Below, piece after piece: positions 47,870 to 55,231 of a stretch of DNA of 64,000 nt. The notes beneath the pieces were generated by a model. It worked only from the letters and a program-made list of their open reading frames with translations. It was not told where the DNA came from and searched no databases. The stretch covers positions 1 through 64,000 of the forward strand of contig NZ_SELS01000021.1 of NCBI RefSeq assembly GCF_004197395.1. Direction: 5' to 3'. The translations under genes and the position numbers were made by a program. Position 1 is the first letter of the stretch; the number at the start of each line of letters is the position of its first letter. This DNA is from Paraburkholderia sp. UYCP14C (GTDB taxonomy: Bacteria; Pseudomonadota; Gammaproteobacteria; Burkholderiales; Burkholderiaceae).

Positions 47870-49378
47870 TTATCGCCGTCCGCCGCCGCGGCCGCCACCG
47901 CCGGCCCGCGGCGAGAATCCGCCACCGCCGCCGCCACGTCCGCCACCGCCGGAGAATCCGCCGCCGCCCCCGCCGGAGAATCCACTGCTACGCGCCGATT
48001 GGCGGCTTGCCGCGCCGCGCGCGCTGTCGGCTTGCGCGGTGCGCGCCGAGCCGTAGCCGCTGAACGCATTGCCGCCGCCCGAAGGCGCCGCGCGCTGGTT
48101 GACGTCGCGGGTGCCCGCCGACGCCGTCGGACGCTGGGACGGCTGCGGCCGCGCCTGGCCGCCGGCGCCGCCACCTGCGAAATTCGCGCCGGCGCCACCG
48201 CCCGCGCCGCCCGTGCCTCGACCGCCAAGATTGCCGGCAGCCGCACCGCCGCCCGAGCCTCGACCGCCGAGGTTGCCGGCGGACGCACCGCCGCCCGCGC
48301 CGCCCCCCCGCGACGGCGGATCGCCGACCCGTTGCGTACGCGCCGAGCGATCCGAAATACCGCTGACCTGGCCAGGCTTCTTGTCCGGGGTCCAACCGGA
48401 CGTGCCCCCGCCCTGCCCGCGGCCGCCGCCGCGGTTGATGTCGCCCGTGTTGATGTTGCCGCGCTCGACGTTTCGATCGCCCCGGTTAACGGTTCGATCG
48501 CCGCGCTCGACGTTTCTTTCGCGGTTGATGTTGATGTTGTTGTTGCCGCCGCCCCCGTAATGCGTGACATAGTGCCCGCCGCTCCAGGCAGCGGTAATCG
48601 CCGCGCCCCAGATCAGCCCCGTCGCGAGCGCGGCGCCGGGTGCGTACGGATAGTAGTAGGCCGGATACGGCGCGGGCGCGTAGGCGTAGGTCACGGGCGC
48701 ACTGGCCACGACGACGGTCTGCGGGTTGTACTGCGGGACGTAAATCACCTGCGGATCGGCCGGCTGGATCTTGATGATTTCTTTCTCGACGACCACGGTC
48801 TGCTTGTCGTCGGATTTCAGATGCCCCGCCGACTGCGTTTGCCGCCGGAAGCGCTGAATCGCTTCGAGCACCGCGCCCTGATCGGTCACGACGGCCTCGC
48901 CGAGATTGATGGTCCAGTCCAGATCGGTACTCATCTGCTTGACGATCACGGGGTAATTCAGCAGCGCCTTCACCGGGTCGTGCCACGCGTCGTTGAGCTT
49001 GAGCGACTTGTCGTTTTTGTACTGATCGAGAAAGCGGTCGGCCTGCACGATCTCCACGGGATAGGTTGCGGAAGGAAGGATGATCGCGATCAGGTCGTCC
49101 GGATACAGCGCGATCGGCCCGACGAGCTTGTCGAGCGTCGCCGCGGGAATGGGGGCGCCGCTTGGCGCGGTGTTCGCCGTGGCGTCTGCCGCTGGCGCCT
49201 GGGCCAGCGACACCGCAGTCGAAAACGCGCCGCAGCACGCCAGAAGCGCGGCGCCCAGCACATGGCTGACGCGTCGCGCGCGCCGCGGTCCGTCGCAGAA
49301 CGTGAGCGTGTGCTTGCGCCTGTCGACCGCCGTTGCAAACGGGATGATGCGTGCCCGAGCACGCGATTCACGGTCCAT
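47870..49378 (-). CDS. DUF3300 family exported protein with Gly-rich tail
   Basis: The 502-residue protein has a long N-terminal leader with a hydrophobic stretch (VLGAALLACCGAF). The DUF3300 domain follows (LDKLVGPIALYPDDLIAIIL, VIYVPQYNPQTVV, TGLIWGAAITAAW). The last 200 residues are an unstructured Gly/Asn/Arg-rich tail with NLGGRG and FSGGGGG repeats. The start at 49378 has AAGGGG nine bases upstream. Together with the DUF2950 gene it forms a two-gene operon. The tail could phase-separate or bind envelope polymers; this is speculation. Confidence 0.85.
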   Translation of the reverse strand: MDRESRARARIIPFATAVDRRKHTLTFCDGPRRARRVSHVLGAALLACCGAFSTAVSLAQAPAADATANTAPSGAPIPAATLDKLVGPIALYPDDLIAIILPSATYPVEIVQADRFLDQYKNDKSLKLNDAWHDPVKALLNYPVIVKQMSTDLDWTINLGEAVVTDQGAVLEAIQRFRRQTQSAGHLKSDDKQTVVVEKEIIKIQPADPQVIYVPQYNPQTVVVASAPVTYAYAPAPYPAYYYPYAPGAALATGLIWGAAITAAWSGGHYVTHYGGGGNNNININRERNVERGDRTVNRGDRNVERGNINTGDINRGGGRGQGGGTSGWTPDKKPGQVSGISDRSARTQRVGDPPSRGGGAGGGASAGNLGGRGSGGGAAAGNLGGRGTGGAGGGAGANFAGGGAGGQARPQPSQRPTASAGTRDVNQRAAPSGGGNAFSGYGSARTAQADSARGAASRQSARSSGFSGGGGGGFSGGGGRGGGGGGFSPRAGGGGRGGGRR

Positions 49379-49726
49379 CGATGGTTCCCCTTGCGCTTCG
49401 TCAGCGACCCCGGGCTGCCTGGCGACGCAGCGCTCTAGGGCCATATCTTTGACAGACAGTTATCCGAAGCAACGGAAACGAGGTAAGTCTGCTGCATAAA
49501 TATAGTTTTGGAAATCGCGGACCAGATTGCAAATACGACCTTGGTCCCATTGCGCGCGACAGGCCCGCGACACCATGATGAAAGCGAACCTGCCATTGCT
49601 GCGCGATTACCGCGCGGCAACCGGTCCCACCAGAATTTCCATTCACGGGTGCCGGTTGCGCCCTTCCGCCTGAGCGAACAGGCAGCCGGCGACTCGCACC
49701 CGCGTGTGCTCACGCAAGGAGCTGTC
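49379..49726. promoter_or_regulatory. Divergent gap between the DUF3300 and glycine-zipper genes
   Basis: About 350 bases hold no convincing gene. A TTGACA hexamer at 49449-49454 and an AT-rich segment near 49495-49510 (ataaatatag) could belong to promoters for the rightward genes, but the spacing does not make a clean pair. Confidence 0.35.
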
Positions 49727-50200
49727 GTGAATAAATCGACGAAATATGCCGTTATCGCCGCGTTGACCATGTCGCTATCGCTGGAAGGCATGGCGCAATC
49801 GCGGCCGATCGCCTATCCGGCCAAGGGGCAAAGCCCGCAGCAACAGCAGCAGGACGAAGGCGCCTGCTATGCGTGGGCGAAGAACAATACCGGCATCGAT
49901 CCGACCCAGCTCGCCAATGCCCCGCCCCCGCCTTCCGGACCCGCGGTGGGAGGCGGCGAGCGCGTGCAGGGCGCCGCGCGCGGCGCGGCCGGCGGCGCGG
50001 TCATCGGCGCGATTGCGGGCGACGCAGGCAGGGGCGCGGCGATCGGTGCCGCGACCGGCACGGTGGTCGGCGGATCGCGCGCGCGGCAGAACCGGCGCGC
50101 GGCCGCGGCCAATTCGCAGGCGCAAACCCAGGGCGCGATGGACACGTTCAATCGTGCGTTCGCCGCATGCATGTCGGGCCGGGGTTACACGGTCCAATGA
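49727..50200 (+). CDS. Glycine-zipper envelope protein
   Basis: The 157-residue product starts at a GTG with AAGGAG five bases upstream. It has a signal peptide (AVIAALTMSLSLEGMAQ), a QQQQQ linker, and a glycine-zipper core, GAARGAAGGAVIGAIAG, then GRGAAIGAATGTVVGGS. Such segments insert in or lie on the outer membrane. The tail ends FNRAFAACMSGRGYTVQ, a conserved end in this group. Two Cys could pair. It is 18 bases ahead of the next gene. Confidence 0.82.
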   Translation: MNKSTKYAVIAALTMSLSLEGMAQSRPIAYPAKGQSPQQQQQDEGACYAWAKNNTGIDPTQLANAPPPPSGPAVGGGERVQGAARGAAGGAVIGAIAGDAGRGAAIGAATGTVVGGSRARQNRRAAAANSQAQTQGAMDTFNRAFAACMSGRGYTVQ

Positions 50201-50218
50201 TCTCGCAAGGAGAGCAGC

Positions 50219-50806
50219 ATGTTTAACGGAAAACTGATCGTCGCGGCAGCGCTCGTGTGTGTCGCGAATGCGGGATTCGCCCAGACGGACGCACCGGTCA
50301 CGGTCAAGAGCGAGCCCGGCAAAGTCACCGCATCGAGCACCGTCAAAAAGACCGCGACGGTCGTCAGCATCGAGCCCGCAACGCGCACCGTCATGCTCAA
50401 GGATTCGAAGGGCAAGGTCGTTCAGCTCGTGGTCGGCGAGGAAGCGCGCAACTTCGATCAACTCAAGGTCGGCGACGTGGTCAACGTCGAGTATTCGCAG
50501 GCTCTGACCATGATGCTGAAAAAGACCAACGCGCCGCTGACCGCCAACGAAACGGAGACGCTCCAACGCGCGCCGGAGGGTGCGAAACCCGGCGGCTCCG
50601 CCTCGCGCCAGGTCACGATCATGGCTAACGTCATCGCGGTCAATCACCAGAGCGGCGTAGTCACGCTGAAAGGCCCGCAAGGCAATACGGTGGATCTGGT
50701 CGTGCAGGATCCCGAACAGCTGAAGCGGATCAAAAAAGGCGACCAGATACAAGCGGTCTATACCGAGGCCGTCGCCATCTCCGTGGAGCCGGTCGCCGCC
50801 AAATAG
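50219..50806 (+). CDS. Exported protein of unknown function
   Basis: The 195-residue product has a signal peptide (KLIVAAALVCVANAGFAQ) and two similar beta-rich units. The first is TATVVSIEPATRTVMLKDSK; the second is IMANVIAVNHQSGVVTLKGP. Each unit is followed by a KVGDVV/KKGDQI-type turn, so it may be a duplicated small barrel. It follows the glycine-zipper gene closely, with an AAGGAG ribosome site. I do not recognise a function. Confidence 0.75.
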   Translation: MFNGKLIVAAALVCVANAGFAQTDAPVTVKSEPGKVTASSTVKKTATVVSIEPATRTVMLKDSKGKVVQLVVGEEARNFDQLKVGDVVNVEYSQALTMMLKKTNAPLTANETETLQRAPEGAKPGGSASRQVTIMANVIAVNHQSGVVTLKGPQGNTVDLVVQDPEQLKRIKKGDQIQAVYTEAVAISVEPVAAK

Positions 50807-50821
50807 CGGGCATGGCTCGGG

Positions 50822-51844
50822 TCAGATCAGGCGGTGCGCTTGCGCGAGGTCGCTGAGCGGAGGCGTAAAGTCCGCGCGTCGAAACCGCACCGTCGAGAAG
50901 CACCGCAGCATTGCATCGGGACTCGCCGGCAAACGCGCAAGGCGAAACTCGATTTCGTGCGCGGGCCGCGTCTCTCCCGGTTCCACGACGACGTTCATCC
51001 GGTCGAGCCGGTACGTGTTTCTGCGCACGTAGAAATGCGCGTCCGGCGCCTGCAGGACCCCGCACATCACGTCGAGCTGGCGCTCCAGCGCCTCGGTCCT
51101 CAAACCCAGCTTCGCCAGAGCCTGATCGTTCTCTTCGATCTGCGCCTGCAGCTTCGCCACTTCCGCGTAGTTCGACGATGCGTCGCTACCGAGCAGCGAG
51201 CGCACCCCCGCCCCTTGCCGTTCGAGAATCGCCAGGCGTGTTTTCAGCAGCGCCTTTTCGCGTTGCAGCTCGTCCTGCCGCGAGGTGTCGGCCTCGATCT
51301 TGCCGAGCCCTTCGAGCACCAGCTGATCGACGATCCGCAACCTGATTTCGCGCCGCAACGCGGCTTCCGATTCGCCGCATACGCGCACCTGGTGATCGCT
51401 GAAGTTGATGGTCGTCTGCGCGAGGTCGGTATGCGTCGTCTCGCCCTGTTGCCCGACGCCGAACACATTCCGCTCGGCGATCGCCATGCCGAGCACCGCG
51501 AACACTTCATCGGCCAGCGGATGGTCGCTGAAGAATGCGTTCAGCGCCTGCGAGCGGTTAAAGGGCGCGCACACATCGTCAGGTGTGGCGAAGAAGGCAT
51601 GAATATGCGGGTCCGTCGCCCACGCGGCCGCGCTCGCTTCGCGCGCGGGCGGCACCTCATCGGCGAGCCGGTCCAGATAGGCGGTCGTCTGCTGCACGGC
51701 GGGTCGCAGGCGCGACGCATAATTGCGCGCGAGCCGCAGCGACGGACAGAGCCCGACGATCCGCTCGACGATTTCCTTCATCTGCTGATCGTCGCCCTCT
51801 TCGGCGGCGGTGCGCTTCGTCAGCCAGCGCGACAGCAGACCCAC
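50822..51844 (-). CDS. Coiled-coil protein of unknown function
   Basis: The 340-residue cytosolic product begins at a GTG (GLLSRWLTKRTA); an ATG at 51781 is an alternative. A helical N-terminal part has FNRSQALNAFFSDHPLADEV. A long coiled coil follows (ELQREKALLKTRLAILERQG and VAKLQAQIEENDQALAKLG), then a beta-rich C terminus. No family is recognised. It lies directly after the RRM gene on the same strand, and both precede the metabolic set read in that direction from 57568, so a stress-linked role is possible by context. Confidence 0.7.
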   Translation of the reverse strand: MGLLSRWLTKRTAAEEGDDQQMKEIVERIVGLCPSLRLARNYASRLRPAVQQTTAYLDRLADEVPPAREASAAAWATDPHIHAFFATPDDVCAPFNRSQALNAFFSDHPLADEVFAVLGMAIAERNVFGVGQQGETTHTDLAQTTINFSDHQVRVCGESEAALRREIRLRIVDQLVLEGLGKIEADTSRQDELQREKALLKTRLAILERQGAGVRSLLGSDASSNYAEVAKLQAQIEENDQALAKLGLRTEALERQLDVMCGVLQAPDAHFYVRRNTYRLDRMNVVVEPGETRPAHEIEFRLARLPASPDAMLRCFSTVRFRRADFTPPLSDLAQAHRLI

Positions 51845-51863
51845 CTCCGGCCCCGGTCGCCCG

Positions 51864-52121
51864 TCACGATTCGTCGCGCTCCGGCAGCAACTGCGCGACG
51901 ATCGTGTGGTTCTTCCAGAACAGGTTATGGACGCGGTTTTGCAGTACGCGCAAGCCGTCCGTGCTGACGTCGTCGAAGACGACCACCGCACCGGGGCGCG
52001 AACCCGTGCCTTGCACCCGCTGGATCGAGCTGTAGCGCGGGAACCCGTAGCGAATCAGAAACTCGCCGATCTCTTCGTCGGAGACGCTTTCCTCGACGTT
52101 TCCAAGAAATAGTTCAGCCAT
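51864..52121 (-). CDS. Small RRM-type RNA-binding protein
   Basis: The 85-residue protein is a single RNA recognition motif. RNP2-like AELFLGNVEESVSDEEI and RNP1-like GAVVVFDDV are both visible, with the intervening helix and strand of usual spacing, but the aromatic residues typical of RNP1 are reduced. Bacterial RRM proteins bind single-stranded RNA and often respond to stress or cold. It follows fabI by 11 bases and precedes the coiled-coil gene by 19, so it probably belongs to that transcription unit. Confidence 0.8.
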   Translation of the reverse strand: MAELFLGNVEESVSDEEIGEFLIRYGFPRYSSIQRVQGTGSRPGAVVVFDDVSTDGLRVLQNRVHNLFWKNHTIVAQLLPERDES

Positions 52122-52132
52122 GATGCTTACTC

Positions 52133-52915
52133 CTATGCCACGATGTTCAATCCGCCGTCGATATACAAGGTGGATCCGGACACCCGCCGTGCATACGGCG
52201 TGGCCAGAAACGCACAGGTATAGCCGACGTCCATGATGTCGACGAGTTCGCCGAGCGGCGCGCGCTGCACCGCCTCGTTGAGCAACAGCTCGAAATCCTT
52301 CAGGCCCGAAGCGGCGCGGGTCTTCAGCGGCCCGGGCGAAATCGCGTGCACGCGAATGCCCTGCGGTCCCAGCTCGAACGCCAGATAGCGCGCGCAGGCT
52401 TCGAGCGCCGCCTTGACGGGACCCATCAGGTTGTAGTTCGTCACGACCTTGTTCGCGCCGTAGTAGCTCATCGTCAGCATGGTGCCGCCGTCTTTCATCA
52501 GCGGCGCGGCGAGGCGCGCCATCCGCACGAACGAATGGCACGAGATATCCATCGCGCTCAGGAAGCCTTCGCGCGACGATCGCAGCAAGCCGCCCTGCAG
52601 ATCCGCTTTCGGCGCCCATGCAACGGCGTGAACGAGAATATCGAGGCGCCCCCACGTCTTCTCGATCCGATCGAACACGGCCTCCATCTCGCCCTCGCCC
52701 GTTACGTCGAGCGGCATGAAAATCTCGGCGTCGAGCGCTTTGGCGAGCGGTTCCACGTAAGGAATTGCCTTGTCGTTCGCATAGGTGAGCGCGACGCTCG
52801 CGCCGAGTTCGTGAAACGCCTTCGCGCATCCGTAGGCAATCGAATGCTCGTTGGCGACGCCGGTCACGAGGGCCTTCGCTCCTTCCAGAATCAAACGCGG
52901 TGGCTCGATCGTCAT
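52133..52915 (-). CDS. fabI: Enoyl-ACP reductase (FabI type)
   Basis: FabI reduces enoyl-ACP with NADH in fatty-acid elongation. The 260 residues start TIEPPRLILEGAKALVTGVA with HSIAYGCAKAFHELGA, and contain VHAVAWAPKADLQGG. The catalytic Tyr-x6-Lys is in NYNLMGPVKAALE, with YYGANK before it, and DGGLNIVA ends the chain. Position beside acetate kinase and a phosphotransacylase is unusual for the housekeeping fabI, so this is likely a second copy. Confidence 0.88.
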   Translation of the reverse strand: MTIEPPRLILEGAKALVTGVANEHSIAYGCAKAFHELGASVALTYANDKAIPYVEPLAKALDAEIFMPLDVTGEGEMEAVFDRIEKTWGRLDILVHAVAWAPKADLQGGLLRSSREGFLSAMDISCHSFVRMARLAAPLMKDGGTMLTMSYYGANKVVTNYNLMGPVKAALEACARYLAFELGPQGIRVHAISPGPLKTRAASGLKDFELLLNEAVQRAPLGELVDIMDVGYTCAFLATPYARRVSGSTLYIDGGLNIVA

Positions 52916-52926
52916 GGTGAACTCCT

Positions 52927-54102
52927 CTATGGCGCGACAGCGCGCGTATGGCGGGCGATCATCAGTTCCTCGTCGGTGGGCACGACCCAGACTGGCAGCT
53001 TGCTCGAAGCGGTGGTGATCAGCGGCCCGTCGGCCCGGTTGGCCGCCTCGTCGAGTTCGGCCCCGAGCCAGGCTGCGTCGCGCACGATGCGCTCGCGGAT
53101 CGCCACGGCGTGCTCGCCGATGCCGGCCGTCAGCACCAGCGCGTCGATCCCTTGCATCGCCGCGGCGAGACTGCCGAGCTCGCGCCCGATGCGGTAGGTG
53201 TAGACGTCGATGGCAAAGCGCGCGCGCGGGTCGTCGCTGTCGAGCAGCACGCGCATGTCGCCCGAGATGCCCGACATGCCGAGCAGCCCCGAGCCTTTGT
53301 AGACGAGGTCCGCGATCTGCTGCGTATCCATCTTCAGTTCTTCGAGCAGATAGAGAATCACGCCCGGGTCGAGGCTGCCGCAACGCGTGCCCATCGGCAG
53401 GCCTTCCACCGCCGTGAAGCCCATCGTGCTGGCCACGCTCTTGCCCGCGGCCATCGCGCACATGCTCGCGCCGTTGCCCAGATGCGCGACCACGGTACGT
53501 CCCGCCGCCGCGGCCGGCGCGATCTCCGGCAGCACGCTCGCGATGTATTCGTACGAGAGCCCGTGAAAACCGTAGCGCCGCACGCCGTGGTCGGTAATCG
53601 ACGCGGGCAGCGCATAGGCCTGCGCGGTCTCGGTCTGCGTGCGATGAAAGGTGGTGTCGAAGCACGCGACCTGTGGAAGATCGGGACGCAGCTGCGCGAG
53701 AATCCGGATCGGGGCGAGGTTATGCGGCTGATGCAGCGGCGCGAGTGGACTCAGGCTGTCCAGCTGATCGAGCACCTCGGAGTTCACGAGGACGGGGCCG
53801 GCAAAGCGCTGCCCGCCGTGCACGACGCGATGCCCGACCGCCTTCAGTTGATTGCCGCTGCCGTGGTCACGCAAAAAGCCGCCCAGATATTCGATTGCGC
53901 CCTGATGGCCGAGGCGATGGCCGTCGCCCCATTCGTGCGAGCTGACATTGCCGTCGCGATCTGTCGCGCGAAAACGCGGGTTCGTGTAAAGCGCTTCGAT
54001 CTGGCCGCGCAGAATGAGCTCGAGTTGCGCGTGTTGCGCGTCGAAGGCTCTGAACTTGAGGCTCGACGAACCTGCGTTCAATACGAGGATCACATCCGCC
54101 AT
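52927..54102 (-). CDS. ackA: Acetate kinase
   Basis: It makes ATP from acetyl phosphate, or the reverse. The 391 residues have VILVLNAGSSSLKFRAFD, AVGHRVVHGG, CFDTTFHRT, the signature VVAHLGNGASMCA and TAGIGEHAVAIRERI. It lies four bases after the phosphotransacylase gene and 11 before fabI. The pair would turn acyl-CoA into acid with ATP gain when respiration is limited. Confidence 0.95.
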   Translation of the reverse strand: MADVILVLNAGSSSLKFRAFDAQHAQLELILRGQIEALYTNPRFRATDRDGNVSSHEWGDGHRLGHQGAIEYLGGFLRDHGSGNQLKAVGHRVVHGGQRFAGPVLVNSEVLDQLDSLSPLAPLHQPHNLAPIRILAQLRPDLPQVACFDTTFHRTQTETAQAYALPASITDHGVRRYGFHGLSYEYIASVLPEIAPAAAAGRTVVAHLGNGASMCAMAAGKSVASTMGFTAVEGLPMGTRCGSLDPGVILYLLEELKMDTQQIADLVYKGSGLLGMSGISGDMRVLLDSDDPRARFAIDVYTYRIGRELGSLAAAMQGIDALVLTAGIGEHAVAIRERIVRDAAWLGAELDEAANRADGPLITTASSKLPVWVVPTDEELMIARHTRAVAP

Positions 54103-54106
54103 GACG

Positions 54107-55048
54107 TCACCCGCTCACCTTGCCGGCCTCGCGCCGCGCCTTCGCCACCAGCGCGGCGACCGCGCACGACGCGAGACGCGTCGACAGCGAATCCGCGCGG
54201 CTCGTCAGAATGATCGGCACGCGCGCGCCGAGCACGATGCCCGCCGCGTCCGCGCCGGCCAGAAACGACAGGCTCTTCGCGAGCATGTTGCCCGCTTCGA
54301 GGTCCGGCACCATCAATACGTTGGCGCGGCCGGCGACCCGCGACTCGATCTTCTTGATTCGCATCGCCTCGATGCTGATCGCGTTGTCGAGTGCCAGCGG
54401 ACCGTCGACCAGCCCGCCGGTGATCTGCCCGCGGTCCACCATCTTGCACAGCGCCGCTGCTTCCACCGTCGATGGAATCTTCGGATTGACGCTCTCGGTC
54501 GCGGACAGGATCGCCACGCGGACTTCGTCGAACTTCAGCGCGTGCCCGAGATCGATCGCGTTCTGCAGGATGTCGACCTTCTCTTCGAGCGTCGGCGCGA
54601 TGTTGATCGCGGCGTCGGTGATGATCAGCGCGTTCTCGTACGCGGGCACGTCCATCACGAAGCAATGGCTGATGCGCCGTTCGGTGCGCAGGCCGGTGTC
54701 ACGGCGAATCACCTCGGCCATCAGTTCGTCCGTGTGCAGGCTGCCCTTCATCACGGCCTCCGCCTTGCCTTCGCGCACCAGTTGCACGGCTGCTGCCGCG
54801 GCGGCATGGCTATGCGGTGCATCGACGATCGTGAAGTCCGAGATATCGATGCCGTGTTCCGCGGCAATCGCTTCGATGCGCGCGCGCGGCCCGACCAGCA
54901 CCGGCGCGATCAGTCCCATCCCGGCTGCCTCGACCGCGCCCTTCAGCGAACTCTGGTCGCACGGGTGCGCGACCGCGGTCGGCATCGGCTGCAGCGTCTG
55001 ACAGAATTCGATCAGACGCTGATACTTCGCGTGCTTTTCCATCGGCAT
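54107..55048 (-). CDS. Phosphate acetyl/butyryltransferase
   Basis: It swaps CoA for phosphate on an acyl group. The 313 residues match the short Ptb/Pta type, with AVAHPCDQSSLKGAVEAAG, AEAVMKGSLHTDELM, LIITDAAINIAPTLEEK, GPLALDNAISIEAMRIK and VPDLEAGNMLAKSLSF. Two ATGs, at 55048 and 55042, are possible. Whether acetyl or butyryl is preferred cannot be told. It is the first gene of the ackA-fabI group, downstream of a repeat-rich gap. Confidence 0.9.
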   Translation of the reverse strand: MPMEKHAKYQRLIEFCQTLQPMPTAVAHPCDQSSLKGAVEAAGMGLIAPVLVGPRARIEAIAAEHGIDISDFTIVDAPHSHAAAAAAVQLVREGKAEAVMKGSLHTDELMAEVIRRDTGLRTERRISHCFVMDVPAYENALIITDAAINIAPTLEEKVDILQNAIDLGHALKFDEVRVAILSATESVNPKIPSTVEAAALCKMVDRGQITGGLVDGPLALDNAISIEAMRIKKIESRVAGRANVLMVPDLEAGNMLAKSLSFLAGADAAGIVLGARVPIILTSRADSLSTRLASCAVAALVAKARREAGKVSG

Positions 55049-55092
55049 ATTCCTCTTGTGTACGGCGCGTTGGGTTCGTGACGCGTGGCGCG

Positions 55093-55127
55093 CCGTGCTT
55101 ACTTACCGTGCTTACTTACCGTGCTTA
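55093..55127. repeat. 13-bp tandem repeat
   Basis: Two full copies of ccgtgcttactta and a shorter third lie at 55093-55127. They are in the 183-base gap between the DUF3141 gene and the phosphotransacylase gene and touch a second array. Confidence 0.85.
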
Positions 55128-55129
55128 CC

Positions 55130-55189
55130 GACGCCGTGCATACGGGCGCCGTGCATACAGGCGCCGTGCATACAGGCGCCGTGCGACCG
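55130..55189. repeat. 15-bp tandem repeat, four copies
   Basis: Units close to ggcgccgtgcataca lie at 55130-55144, 55145-55159, 55160-55174 and 55175-55189. The middle two are identical; the outer two have changes. Each contains the near-palindrome ggcgcc. This looks like a variable-number array. Confidence 0.85.
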
Positions 55190-55231
55190 GTTGCGTCACG
55201 CTTGCGCCCGGCCGCGCATCGCGTCACTAGC

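Noticed and set aside
49449-49510. A sigma-70 promoter using TTGACA at 49449.
   Set aside because: No -10 hexamer lies at the correct distance.
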